From: Novipirellula artificiosorum
GTDB taxonomy: Bacteria; Planctomycetota; Planctomycetia; Pirellulales; Pirellulaceae
Length of the DNA: 64,000 bases
Direction of reading: 5' to 3'
Assembly (NCBI RefSeq): GCF_007860135.1
Contig: NZ_SJPV01000015.1
Location: 62,001 to 126,000, forward strand
The translations under genes were made by a program, and so were the position numbers. Shown here one piece after another: positions 45,442 to 54,943 of this stretch (positions are counted from its first letter, which is position 1; every line of letters begins with the position of its first letter). Under the pieces are notes generated by a model. It had not been told where the DNA came from, did no database searches, and worked only from the letters and a program-made list of their open reading frames with translations.

Positions 45442-46902
45442 ATGAACCCTCCTGCTACTTGCCAGACCTGCGGCGTTGCGCTGAGCGAAGGAATGGATTC
45501 TATTTGCCCTCAATGCCTTGTTCGTAATGCTCAAAAACAATCGTCAGCCGACGCGGACTTGGCAGCGACACAAGAACATCTGGGCTCATCGAGGGCACGT
45601 TTTGACGTGCCCAGTGCTGAACAACTTGACGCTCTGTTACCTGGCATTCAGGTCGCGGAGTTGATCGGTCATGGAGGCATGGGAGCCGTCTATCGCGGTC
45701 GGCAAATCAATTTGGATCGAGACGTAGCGATCAAGATTCTTCCGCGTGAAATCCAATCGTCCGGCCAATTGGGTGAACGTTTTCAGCGAGAAGCGCAGAC
45801 ATTGGCAAAGCTGCATCATCCCAACATTGTTTCGGTATTCGACTTCGGGAATATTGAGGGGCTGTACTACTTTGTGATGGAATACGTGGATGGTGTGACG
45901 CTGCGTGAAACCATTCAGTCGGGAAGCGTCACACCCGATGCAGCGTTGAAGATGATTCCTGTGATTTGCGACGCATTGCAATTCGCGCACAGCCTTGGTG
46001 TGGTCCACCGTGATATCAAGCCAGAGAACATCCTGATCGACCACCGTGGTCAGATCAAAATTGCTGATTTTGGATTGGCCAAATTGGTCCATCGCGATGA
46101 AGACGCAGCGGAACAGCTCGAGCTAACTGGCACCCAACAGGTGATGGGAACAGCCAAATACATGGCTCCCGAACAGATGACGACCAGCAAGACGGTGGAT
46201 CATCGCGCTGATATCTACTCGCTTGGAGTTGTGTTTTATGAGTTGTTGACCGGTGAAACACCGATTGGTTGGTTCCAGCCGCCGTCAAAAAAGGTGGCCG
46301 TCGATGTTCGGTTGGACGAAGTCGTGTTACGAACGCTCGAGTCAGAGCCCGAACGACGCTACCAGCAAGTCAGTGAAGTCAAAACGGCAATCGAGAACTT
46401 GTCATCTTCGACGCCATTCGGTGCCACGCTCGATAACGCCTCCAAATCTAAAAATGGCGGTTTCGGCAGTGTCCAGCTACACAAGTTGCTGGACGTGACC
46501 GAGTCACACTACCGATGGCTACATAGTCTCAGCACGATCTTCGGGCTTGGCGTGCTTCCGGTGTTGGGCTTCGTTCTCTATCGAACGATTTCGCCAATTG
46601 TCGGATGGGCAGTCCTTGTCGCTGCGATCGCCACCGTCGTCTATTCCATTCGAATCAAACGTCACCAAGTCTTCGACGCCGAATACAAAGGGCACACGAT
46701 TCGACTGGACAACAGTGGTACATTTGCTGAGAAACTCTATCTCGATGACGGCCTCGTCCGCACCGGCGGCTTTGGCTCGAAAATGGAGTTTCGATTCCCA
46801 ATCAAAGCAGGCGAAGGAACCGGAGACGAAATCATTGTCTGGCTCGACGCCGGCTTCTCCACGATACGCTGCCGCATTGAGGTGGAGTCCAAGCCGGCCT
46901 GA
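45442..46902 (+). CDS. Membrane-bound Ser/Thr protein kinase with N-terminal zinc ribbon
   Basis: The 486-aa product opens with a four-cysteine zinc ribbon (Cys7, Cys10, Cys22, Cys25). The kinase domain (about 68-330) is complete: glycine loop IGHGGMGAVYRG, Lys98 in VAIKIL, catalytic HRDIKPEN (Asp191), DFGLAK (Asp209) and MGTAKYMAPEQM. After a linker come two hydrophobic helices (about 372-410, FGLGVLPVLGFVLYRTISPI onward), and a C-terminal beta-rich domain of about 75 residues (YKGHTIRLDNSGTFAEKLYL) that I do not recognise. The C-terminal domain could sense a signal. It is convergent with the HU gene. Confidence 0.94.
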   Translation: MNPPATCQTCGVALSEGMDSICPQCLVRNAQKQSSADADLAATQEHLGSSRARFDVPSAEQLDALLPGIQVAELIGHGGMGAVYRGRQINLDRDVAIKILPREIQSSGQLGERFQREAQTLAKLHHPNIVSVFDFGNIEGLYYFVMEYVDGVTLRETIQSGSVTPDAALKMIPVICDALQFAHSLGVVHRDIKPENILIDHRGQIKIADFGLAKLVHRDEDAAEQLELTGTQQVMGTAKYMAPEQMTTSKTVDHRADIYSLGVVFYELLTGETPIGWFQPPSKKVAVDVRLDEVVLRTLESEPERRYQQVSEVKTAIENLSSSTPFGATLDNASKSKNGGFGSVQLHKLLDVTESHYRWLHSLSTIFGLGVLPVLGFVLYRTISPIVGWAVLVAAIATVVYSIRIKRHQVFDAEYKGHTIRLDNSGTFAEKLYLDDGLVRTGGFGSKMEFRFPIKAGEGTGDEIIVWLDAGFSTIRCRIEVESKPA

Positions 46903-46963
46903 AACGCGCTCTTTCCGCCAACGGGAAAAGTGTTGGCGAACCACTGCCACTTTGGCGAAACAA

Positions 46964-46993
46964 CTAAGAGTAGGCGAGAGGGCCGACTCTTAG
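46964..46993 (-). terminator. Candidate hairpin at the end of the HU gene
   Basis: CTAAGAGT (46964-46971) and ACTCTTAG (46986-46993) form a perfect 8-bp stem around a 14-nt loop. The stem includes the HU stop codon (46990-46992). On the minus strand GTTGTTT follows, a weak U-tract. It lies between convergent genes and could serve both. Confidence 0.4.
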
Positions 46994-47310
46994 ACCATTT
47001 CCTTCAAGCCCTTGAGCGGGCGAATCGAAAGCTTCTTGCTGGCTGGCTTTGGCTTGAGCCAAATTTCGCTTCCGTCGGCGGGGTTACGGCCCTTACGCTT
47101 CGGCTTTGCCGGAACGTCCTTGAGGATGATCTTGCAGAGACCAGGAATTGCGAATTGGCCAGGGCCTCCCTTGACGAGAGCCTTTTCAATTTCAACGGTC
47201 AATGCATCGAAGACGGCGGCGACGTCCTTCTTCGTCAATTCAGTGGCTTCCGAAATGTTCGCCAGGATTTGGGTCTTGGTCGGGGCCTTTAGCGGTGCGG
47301 CTTTTGCCAT
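46990..47310 (-). CDS. HU-family histone-like DNA-binding protein
   Basis: HU proteins bend and compact DNA. The 106-aa product has a short lysine/alanine N-terminal extension (MAKAAPLKAPTKTQ), then the helical dimerisation core (ILANISEATELTKKDVAAVF), the strand GGPGQFAIPGLCKIILKDVP, and the DNA-binding arm with the family motif RKGRNPADGSE (usually GRNPxTGE). The C-terminus is basic (KPKPASKKLSIRPLKGLKE), typical of planctomycete HU variants. Single gene, convergent with the kinase. Confidence 0.94.
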   Translation of the reverse strand: MAKAAPLKAPTKTQILANISEATELTKKDVAAVFDALTVEIEKALVKGGPGQFAIPGLCKIILKDVPAKPKRKGRNPADGSEIWLKPKPASKKLSIRPLKGLKEMV

Positions 47311-47425
47311 GGTACGACAACCTTTTCAGATGACGGTAGGAGTAAATGGTATGGAGCATCGATGCTCGCGTTTTCATAACGGCAAAGTGTTATGTTCCGA
47401 GTGGCTGATACGCAACCCACCTTCG

Positions 47426-47456
47426 CCCCAAAAAGCCCACGTTTTGGGGGGTTTTT
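47426..47456 (+). terminator. Intrinsic-terminator-like stem-loop between HU and the thioredoxin/cyclophilin gene
   Basis: CCCCAAAA (47426-47433) pairs with TTTTGGGG (47442-47449) across an 8-nt loop, followed by five Ts (47452-47456). The T-run is on the plus strand, yet both neighbouring genes run minus. It lies about 160 nt downstream of the long minus-strand gene. The rest of 47311-47610 holds the HU leader and nothing else recognised. Confidence 0.4.
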
Positions 47457-47610
47457 CGATGAAAAGTCGCTTTTGGGTGTCTTTGGCCCTCCAAAGGAAC
47501 CTCAAAACGGTACAGGAACCGTCTGACGCAACGTGTCAACCAGGGGGGCAGAAAGAAAGATTCTTCGCCCGAAAGGGTCAAATTCGCGGGAAAAAGCGGT
47601 GTCAAGTCGA

Positions 47611-50600
47611 CTACAAATCGGTCGCAATCAGGGCGTCAATTGCGTCGTGAGCGAGCGGGTTGTCGCTCAGTGAATTTTCGGCAACGGCGTCAGCTGACTT
47701 GGACCGAAACGTCAACTCTGTCGCGATGTCCTGCATGGCTGCGTCCACCGAATCGTCGGGCGCAGCGGCGGAAACCGAGGCGGCGTCGTCGGCGACAGGC
47801 ACAAAGAGATCGGTGCGTGAAACGGAGCTTGCTGCCAGAGATTCGCCTTCAGCTTGCACACCGCCGAGCAGGATCGATGGAGTCGCTGCTGCAGCCGAGA
47901 TCGCTTCGCCTTCGGCGGCGGCGGCTGATCCGCTCGACACCGTCTCGAACGTTACATCGCTTGTCTCGACACTGACGCGGTACAGACGCATCTCGCCTGC
48001 CTCGCCGCGAGCTTGCACGCGCCGATCGTTCACCGTCGGTAGGGTGGCTCGGACCGATTCCGTGCTGGTTGTCCCGGTGCTCGAATCGGTGACGGTTCGT
48101 GTCCCCGTGATCGTCAAGGTTTCGCCATCCTCATCCAATGCAACCGCAGGTGTATCGATCGAACTCGTCGCAGCGCTTGGAATCAAAAGCGTGCTGGCCT
48201 CGCCAGGCTGGATCGCTAGAAGCAAGGATTGGCGAGGCGTCGAGCCTAACCAATCGCGGATCGAAATGTACTGTGGCAATAGACGGCCAACCGACGCGTT
48301 GACCGATGTGTCTCCGTCATCTGGGCCACTGATCACGGAGATCTGCTGCATTTCACGGGTGTTTTCAAAGAACGGGATCGCCGGAATCTCAACGGTGTAG
48401 TTACCCGGTAACACGTTCTGGAAGGAGTACTGACCGCCAAGTGACGACAAGGGGACCTCGACTTCGGCGTCGAGCGCGTCGGTGCCTCGCAGCACAATTC
48501 CATGCAACTGCGACGGTTGAATCCCCGATTCGGCGAAGGTCAAAAAGACGTCGCGTTCGGTATAGTCAGAGACCTCAACGGTGATCGTTCCCGTACTCGT
48601 CAATCCCGATCCGTCTTGCACCTCGTAGGTGAAGCTGTCGGAGCCTGTAAACGAAGCGGATGGAGCCTTGTAGAAGATGGAACCGGTCGCCGTATCAATC
48701 CGAACGGTACCGCCTGCGGTGGGTGTCCCCAGATTGGCAAACGACAAGGTTTCCCCTGAATCGACGTTTGCTGGCAGCCCGTTAACCGCCAATGCCAATT
48801 TTTCGACGCCGCCACGGTTGATGCCGACGGTCGAGTCGCTGATGGGTGGCGCATCATTGACCGCCGTGACGGTAAAGGTCACCGTTCCGACGGACAAACC
48901 ACCTCCGGTGTCACGAATCGTGTACGTGACTTGTTCGCTGCCGTTGAAGTCCGCCATGGGCGAGTAGAAGAACTGAGTCCCATCCTCGCTCTTGCGAACG
49001 GATCCACCTTGGCTGGGCGTTTGGATCGAGTCGATGACAAAAGCTTGGTTGGATGCGTCGGGTGTGTCGTTGCTGAGGACATCGAAAGCGGCTTCGGCAT
49101 CGTCTTCGGTCACGGAGAACGTATCGTCGACGGCCGTTGGAGGTGGGTCCGCGGGAGCCACCGTGACCGTGACGGTCACTTGATCGGTCAAACCACCATC
49201 GGTAACCGTGTACGTAAACGTGTCGGTGCCCGTAAAGCTTGCCGGTGGCGTGTAAAGAATCGATTTCTTGTCGCTCGAAAGGGTCATCGTCGCACCGGCG
49301 GTTGACGTGCCGACTTCGGAAACCGTTAGTGTTTCACCGCTATCCGGTCCGAGCGTGTCGTTGGCGATCACGTCGAAGGCGTTGCCCGTCGATCCTTGGT
49401 CGACGTTAAACGTGTCATCGACGCCGACGGGCGGGTCGTTCACGGGAGTCACCGTGACCGTGACCGTGGCGGTTTCTTGAATGCCTTCGTTGTCACGGAC
49501 TTGGTAGGTGAATTCAAAGTCGCCATTAAAATTACTGTCGAGCAGGAATCGCACCTCACCATCATCGACCGACACCGCAGCGCCGTTGGTCGGTTGGGTT
49601 GCTGAGACAACACTGAGCGTCCCGTTTCCGGAGACAATCGTGTCGTTGGCCAACACATCGACAAGCGTCACGCCGGAATCCTCAGCGACGGTGATCGTGT
49701 CGTCGGCAACGATGAAGTTCTGACCGATCGCTAACGCGACGGCGCCATAGGCGACCGTGTCGGCAGGAATGCGATCATTGTTGCCGTACAACAGCACTTC
49801 GCTGTCGGACGCATCGGCCGGTTCCGATCGAATGTTGACCGTGCCACTTTGCAAGGCTTCCATACGAATCGTCGCGATCAAGCTGTCCTTCAGCTGGCTC
49901 GGCGTCAATCGGTCGGTCGCAGCGCCCACTTCGTCAATCAGCCCATTGGAGAACGTTCCCTTCTGGACGGTCGGGAATCGATCCGTGAAATCAATGCCGG
50001 CTCCCGGAACGGGGCGGATCAGAGAATTGTCGAACAAAACGTCCGCGAACGCGGCAAAGATACCGTCGCGATCCTCTTCGTCGCGAGCATCCACGCCGAT
50101 CAGATTCAGCAAAAATTCTTGACCAGGTTGGACTTTGGTGATCAAGTTGCCTTGCAAATCCGTCAAGGTCAACTTGATTTCGGCAAGTGGCTCTCCCGCT
50201 ACTGTAACGTCAAACGATTCCGTGCGAACGTTCCCAGCGCTGTCGGTTAGGGTCAACGAAACCGTGTTGGTCCCGATCTGGGCCGCCGTCGGTGTCCAGG
50301 TGATCTGGCCGGTTGCCGCATTGATCGTCATTGCGGTCGGTGAGGTCCCCGACAGCGCGTAGACAAGACCGGCTCCTTCCTCGGCGTTGATCAGGTCCGT
50401 CGTGAAGGGACGACCCACGTTCGCTTGAGTCGTCGCCGACGAAACAACCGAGGTTGGTGAGACGGTGTCGTACGTGACAACCAAAGACGACGTTAACGGA
50501 CTGTTGGTCGTCCCTATCCGTTGCCGAGCGGCCACGCTGTAGGTCCCGTCGCCGAGCGCCGCGATGTTGCTGGTGGTAATCGTCACCGTCGAATTGGTTG

Positions 50601-52449
50601 CAGCACCGACGCCAAGCACGGCACCCGTCGTTGCATTGACCAATTCCACGGTCGCACCGCTTGTCACGCCACTGACAACAAACGACAACGAACCTGCCTT
50701 GGTGATGTTGTCGGTGTCGCTGACGCCCGTGTCGCTGGCCGCCAGCAGGTCCAAGCCGCTCGGCGTGGCAACCGAATTGTCCTCAAACGTAAACGCGACA
50801 AGCTGAGTATCTTGATCCGAGGAGCTGTTCCCTGTCACGCCCACGCCAGGCCGCACGCCCACGGTCACGGGCACGGTTCCGGTGAAGCCGGCGACGGGAG
50901 TCACCGTGACAAGGCCCGTGGTTGCATTCACGCTGGCGCTGACACTTGCGCTACCGCTGGAAACGAAATAACTGACTGCGTCGCCTTCGATGTCGGTGCT
51001 GGATAACTGCAAGGTCGCTGCCGTGTTCTTGTTGACTGCGGCCGGCGTCGTGATGGGGTTTAAAAACGGTTGGCTGTTCGCATTGTCGGCGACGACCGAC
51101 ACGGCGATCGTCTCGGAAAACGTATTGCCATCCTGGTCGGCCACCGTGAACGTGACATTGGTTGTTCCCGTTGCCGTACCGGTTGCCTTGAGCATCACGA
51201 CGGAGTTCTCGGTGTCCTCGAAAACGTCGATGGTGCTGATCTTGATCGGCGTCGTCGGATTGTTGTCCGCTGGGTTGCCATTCGGGTTGACCCGTGCATG
51301 CTCGCTGATCGCCTCACGAACGTCCTCGCCTTCCACCAATTGTCCAAACACGCTGTGGTTAAAATCGAGGAAGCGTTGAGGACCTTCGGTAATAAAGAAT
51401 TGCGAATCGTTCGTATCGTCGCCCGCTTTGGCATACGACAAGATGCCGGATCCGGTGTGAACCAATTCAGGATGAAAGTCGTCGTCAAAATCGCCCAAGT
51501 CGGAGCCGCCCGCACCGGTCCCTGTTGGATCACCCGCTTGCAACACAAAGTCGTCGATGATGCGGTGAAACAGAATTCCGTCATAAAAATTGTCTTCCGC
51601 CAACTCAATGACCCGTCCGGTAGCGGCTGGGGCACGGTTTTCGAACAGCTCGAACACCATGTCGCCGTAAGTTTCCATATCGATACGGATCGACCGATTG
51701 CCATCCAGTACGACCGCTTCGAGTAAGTTCGAATCGGCGACCGAAACGGTAACAGTCAAGGGCCCGCCATCGGGATCGTAGGCATCGACCGGAATATGGA
51801 GCGGGGCACCAATTTGAACAGTCTTGTCACCGATCGGTTCAAAGACTGGCTGGTCGCTTTGTGGGATCGGCACGCCGCTACGCGCCGAGAGCGTCGCAAG
51901 GGATTGGACACCCTGCAATCGCGAACTGTCGGGGAATTCCCATGTCGGATAGCTCGTGATGCCCTCATCGATCGCGATTTGCCCCGGGGTGCGGTCAGGG
52001 TTCGTCACTTCCACGAACGGCAAATTATCCTGGCCGTCCTCGAACAACGCTTTTTGCTGACTGCAGGGGGGGCACCAATGAGCACCGTAGAAAATCACGC
52101 CCGCGTCGGCCAAGTCCTTTGCGAATTGGACCAAGTCGGGTGCCGCCTCACCTTCGGCGCTGCGATCAACGGTTGTCACCGCGGTGGTGCTGGTTTGGAC
52201 CGCCGAGGTATCGCTCGACGTGACACCGTCGGTGAACAGCATTTCCATGTCGCCTGCCATCAATTGACGCGGTTCAAGCGATTCAAGCAGCAAACGGTCT
52301 CGTTTGGACGAAACCGGTGCATTGCCACCCAACCCTGTGCTAGGAAAACCGAGCCGCCCGATCAGTTGACGAAGCAGACTTCGCTTTGCGGAAGCAGCGT
52401 GGTTCGAATCGTTTGCGGCAGTCGAGCGGTTCTCGGAATTGCGTCGCAT
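47611..52449 (-). CDS. LEPR-XLL surface protein joining thioredoxin-like, cyclophilin and cadherin/Ig-like domains
   Basis: The 1612-aa product starts at ATG 52449. The LEPR-XLL motif (LLLESLEPRQLMAGD, 53-67) marks planctomycete export. Residues 104-190 are thioredoxin-like with redox motif WCPPC (Cys126, Cys129) in FYGAHWCPPCSQQKALF. Residues 253-410 are a cyclophilin-type prolyl isomerase (NFYDGILFHRIIDDFVLQAG, then DSQFFITEGPQRFLDFNHSV). Ig/cadherin-like repeats follow, including one with a cohesin-like segment (FLLNLIGVDARDEEDRDGIF). At least four tandem units carry the VxNDT/DDTFSV line (VLANDTIVSGNGT, VIANDTLGPDSGE, VLSNDTPDASNQ). The end is an SdrD-B-like turn and an acidic, alanine/serine-rich tail. 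Likely an envelope foldase or adhesin. Confidence 0.9.
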   Translation of the reverse strand: MRRNSENRSTAANDSNHAASAKRSLLRQLIGRLGFPSTGLGGNAPVSSKRDRLLLESLEPRQLMAGDMEMLFTDGVTSSDTSAVQTSTTAVTTVDRSAEGEAAPDLVQFAKDLADAGVIFYGAHWCPPCSQQKALFEDGQDNLPFVEVTNPDRTPGQIAIDEGITSYPTWEFPDSSRLQGVQSLATLSARSGVPIPQSDQPVFEPIGDKTVQIGAPLHIPVDAYDPDGGPLTVTVSVADSNLLEAVVLDGNRSIRIDMETYGDMVFELFENRAPAATGRVIELAEDNFYDGILFHRIIDDFVLQAGDPTGTGAGGSDLGDFDDDFHPELVHTGSGILSYAKAGDDTNDSQFFITEGPQRFLDFNHSVFGQLVEGEDVREAISEHARVNPNGNPADNNPTTPIKISTIDVFEDTENSVVMLKATGTATGTTNVTFTVADQDGNTFSETIAVSVVADNANSQPFLNPITTPAAVNKNTAATLQLSSTDIEGDAVSYFVSSGSASVSASVNATTGLVTVTPVAGFTGTVPVTVGVRPGVGVTGNSSSDQDTQLVAFTFEDNSVATPSGLDLLAASDTGVSDTDNITKAGSLSFVVSGVTSGATVELVNATTGAVLGVGAATNSTVTITTSNIAALGDGTYSVAARQRIGTTNSPLTSSLVVTYDTVSPTSVVSSATTQANVGRPFTTDLINAEEGAGLVYALSGTSPTAMTINAATGQITWTPTAAQIGTNTVSLTLTDSAGNVRTESFDVTVAGEPLAEIKLTLTDLQGNLITKVQPGQEFLLNLIGVDARDEEDRDGIFAAFADVLFDNSLIRPVPGAGIDFTDRFPTVQKGTFSNGLIDEVGAATDRLTPSQLKDSLIATIRMEALQSGTVNIRSEPADASDSEVLLYGNNDRIPADTVAYGAVALAIGQNFIVADDTITVAEDSGVTLVDVLANDTIVSGNGTLSVVSATQPTNGAAVSVDDGEVRFLLDSNFNGDFEFTYQVRDNEGIQETATVTVTVTPVNDPPVGVDDTFNVDQGSTGNAFDVIANDTLGPDSGETLTVSEVGTSTAGATMTLSSDKKSILYTPPASFTGTDTFTYTVTDGGLTDQVTVTVTVAPADPPPTAVDDTFSVTEDDAEAAFDVLSNDTPDASNQAFVIDSIQTPSQGGSVRKSEDGTQFFYSPMADFNGSEQVTYTIRDTGGGLSVGTVTFTVTAVNDAPPISDSTVGINRGGVEKLALAVNGLPANVDSGETLSFANLGTPTAGGTVRIDTATGSIFYKAPSASFTGSDSFTYEVQDGSGLTSTGTITVEVSDYTERDVFLTFAESGIQPSQLHGIVLRGTDALDAEVEVPLSSLGGQYSFQNVLPGNYTVEIPAIPFFENTREMQQISVISGPDDGDTSVNASVGRLLPQYISIRDWLGSTPRQSLLLAIQPGEASTLLIPSAATSSIDTPAVALDEDGETLTITGTRTVTDSSTGTTSTESVRATLPTVNDRRVQARGEAGEMRLYRVSVETSDVTFETVSSGSAAAAEGEAISAAAATPSILLGGVQAEGESLAASSVSRTDLFVPVADDAASVSAAAPDDSVDAAMQDIATELTFRSKSADAVAENSLSDNPLAHDAIDALIATDL

Positions 52450-52902
52450 CAGGTCTCTCAGAGCACGTGAGGGGGAAAATCGGAAATTGCGAACCCGCTA
52501 CAGAGGTTCAGCTGTCGGTAATTCGTCGGCAGCGCACAGCCGTTACGACGAATAAAAACGATACAACCCGCAATCTTTAACATCGGTACGGATGCGGGGG
52601 CAAAAAAGAGCTTTGATGAGGTAGTGATTGCACAGCAACAGAAGCGGAATATGTTCAAATGAACACTCTTCAGCCGCCGCAACGCTCGACCACAAGCTCT
52701 TCTAGATAGATAGGACGAAAATTCAGACGAATTGTTCCCAATTATAGTTACCGCCTCGAGCAGGCCGGCGGGAAAATGCGGCTTCTCGGCCGCCATAAAC
52801 ATCAAAAATGGGTGGATTGGCGGCAAAATCCGAAGCGCGTGCAACCTTGATTGCAGGGTGTTGGGAGAGACGTCGGCGTCTTGACGCCTGGAGAGCGACT
52901 AC
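52450..52902. other. Divergent intergenic region
   Basis: The 453 nt between the long LEPR-XLL gene (minus) and the 513-aa gene (plus) hold no supported gene. The plus-strand gene has a good Shine-Dalgarno (ggagag, 52890-52895). Promoters for both directions must lie here, but I could not assign boxes. Confidence 0.5.
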
Positions 52903-54444
52903 ATGAAGCCTCCACCGCCCGGGGACGGTGATCCGTTGAGTGAGATGAAGCGTTTGGTCTTGTTTAACGCGATGAAGAACAACCCGGAACGAGGTTCGGC
53001 AATCGCGGTTGGTATTGGATCGACGGGCAAATGGATGCGTCGGCAACAGGCAAACCAATACGACGCAGCGAATCCGGACAGCATCGTCGACTACAAACTC
53101 AAAGGCCTCTACATGGAGGGCCTTAGCGATCTTGATTTCCCCGTGATGGGGGAACGGGCAATCGCCTACACGCAGCAGTTCAAAGCCATCTTGAAACAGG
53201 GGGGAATCGGCGACGACGATTTGGAGCGATTGGAAATCAGTCTGATCGTGGATGATCAAATCGACAACATCGACGCGGATGGCGACCCAAGGCGGTTCTG
53301 GAATCAGATGCTAGACGTTGAACGCTCGTCTTCTCATTCGGAAAAGTACCTCACGAAAGGTGGGAAAGCGCTGTATTGCATGGAGCACCTGATCGAGAGT
53401 GGTTCAACCCTCATCGATGGAGAGGCGGCGGGGATGAAAGAATGGGCAGCAGGCCAGGGTCACGAATTGGGCCCGTTTGGCGTTCAGTTCTTGCTAGGCG
53501 GATGCGCCGACATGGACTATTTCCTTCGACATGCTTGTGAAAAGGATGACCAAGAAAGGGCAAAGACCATTTTGCAGCTCGTCAAATACTCGAAACGCCA
53601 ACGTTGGATGATGGCGGCGGCGATTCATACCGAACAATCTTTGCGTCGGCTAGAATCGGTGGGGCTCTCTGTTTCGCAGGTTAACGATTTGTTGAAGCAG
53701 CTGCAAAACAACATCGAATCCCTCGACGAGCTTGTCAGGGAAACACGCGAGGACAAGCCGTGGAGTTCGGGCCCGTATTTCAAGGCCTACAAAGAGGAAT
53801 TCAAACGGCTTTCCGCGCTCTCTTGCTGTTCCTCCCATCGATGGTCGTTGGTGATCGGAAACGCGCTGCTTGACAAGGTCCATGCCAAACAGGCGACGGA
53901 GAAACAGATCAATCTGCTCTATCAGATCGCATACGACATGGAGACCATGCATCTGCGGCGGTATCCACATGGCTATCCCAAGCCGTTCGATACCGATGCA
54001 GAGGGTTGTCCTTATTGGTACACGAAGACCCAACAAGCGAAAACCATGGAGTTTCTGGATCGATTTAAACATGGCAGAGCGATTGCGGAAGAAACGTGGC
54101 CTGAACGCCCGATGCCCTGGCGAACCGTGATGACGCCCATGGAGATCGGACCGATTGTGCCTCCTCCCTTTGCAACGATTGAAGTCTCGGCGACCGCGGT
54201 GCCGCTTGTCGACGGCATTGCTTACTCGACAAGGTCGAATGCGCCCGTGAGGCATCAGATTGCCATTCAGGGACGCGTTAACGGTCTTTCTAAATCCAAG
54301 CCGGGTGATCCCCCCCTATGGCAAGTGCCAAGGATCAGTCCGGCCAAACTGCAAGTGATGCAAGAACTGACACGTGATCTACGGGAGGCGGAGTTTTTGG
54401 CTTTCAAGTTCAGGCATCTGTTGCAACTAGTGATTTCGGTTTAG
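52903..54444 (+). CDS. Uncharacterised cytoplasmic protein with a possible nucleotidyltransferase-like motif
   Basis: The 513-aa product starts at ATG 52903, about 7 nt after ggagag. No signal peptide or membrane helix is seen. The N-terminal third contains AIAVGIGSTGKWMRRQQANQ and LYMEGLSDLDFPVMGERAIA; G-x-S-D-L-D resembles the active-site line of minimal nucleotidyltransferases, with a possible further acidic patch at ISLIVDDQIDNIDADGD. The middle is helical and charged (QVNDLLKQLQNNIESLDELV), and the end is ordinary globular sequence. I do not recognise the family, and the nucleotidyltransferase idea rests on one motif. Its last 18 nt overlap the convergent gene at 54427. Confidence 0.6.
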   Translation: MKPPPPGDGDPLSEMKRLVLFNAMKNNPERGSAIAVGIGSTGKWMRRQQANQYDAANPDSIVDYKLKGLYMEGLSDLDFPVMGERAIAYTQQFKAILKQGGIGDDDLERLEISLIVDDQIDNIDADGDPRRFWNQMLDVERSSSHSEKYLTKGGKALYCMEHLIESGSTLIDGEAAGMKEWAAGQGHELGPFGVQFLLGGCADMDYFLRHACEKDDQERAKTILQLVKYSKRQRWMMAAAIHTEQSLRRLESVGLSVSQVNDLLKQLQNNIESLDELVRETREDKPWSSGPYFKAYKEEFKRLSALSCCSSHRWSLVIGNALLDKVHAKQATEKQINLLYQIAYDMETMHLRRYPHGYPKPFDTDAEGCPYWYTKTQQAKTMEFLDRFKHGRAIAEETWPERPMPWRTVMTPMEIGPIVPPPFATIEVSATAVPLVDGIAYSTRSNAPVRHQIAIQGRVNGLSKSKPGDPPLWQVPRISPAKLQVMQELTRDLREAEFLAFKFRHLLQLVISV

Positions 54445-54885
54445 CACGATGTCCTCCGCAAAGGGACGTGCACCGCGGTAAGTCATTTTGCCGATTTGGA
54501 GGTAAACGGAGAAATCATCGGGGAGCGTTCGATCAGAAATGACTTCTTGATCAATCTGCAGTTGCTGTTGATGAAGGTTTGCCGCTTCGTGATTCCAGTC
54601 ATACTGCGGCCGATAGGTCGTGTCCTTCATGACACGCTTGAAATCGGTTGTACCGAGTCGAACCATTGCTTGGTTTGGCCAGGAAGCGTGGGGAGGATTG
54701 ACGAAAACCGATTCACAACGACTGGAGATGCTACCCGCATATGCGCGTACCGACACCACATAATAGGGAGGGCTTTCTGAAGCGACGGCGAATGCCGCAT
54801 AGGGAACAGGAATACGAAATTGCTGGAAATCCTGTTTTGCGTCCGTCAATTGATCCTTCCAAGCAGGACGAAGGACGCCGTCCAT
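54427..54885 (-). CDS. Small uncharacterised protein at the end of the esterase run
   Basis: The open frame runs upstream inside the esterase gene, but the ATG at 54885, 58 nt after the esterase stop, gives a sensible 152-aa product without overlap. No export signal is seen. Visible features are FRIPVPYAAFAVASESPPYY, a mixed strand/helix composition, and a Gln/His segment (HEAANLHQQQLQIDQEV). No family is recognised. It would be the last gene of the minus-strand locus and overlaps the convergent gene by 18 nt. It could also be the tail of a larger lost protein. Confidence 0.45.
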   Translation of the reverse strand: MDGVLRPAWKDQLTDAKQDFQQFRIPVPYAAFAVASESPPYYVVSVRAYAGSISSRCESVFVNPPHASWPNQAMVRLGTTDFKRVMKDTTYRPQYDWNHEAANLHQQQLQIDQEVISDRTLPDDFSVYLQIGKMTYRGARPFAEDIVLNRNH

Positions 54886-54943
54886 TCCCGTGCAATGAGG
54901 CGGGGCTCCTCGAACAACGGACAAAGGTATCCCAGCGGGGGCC

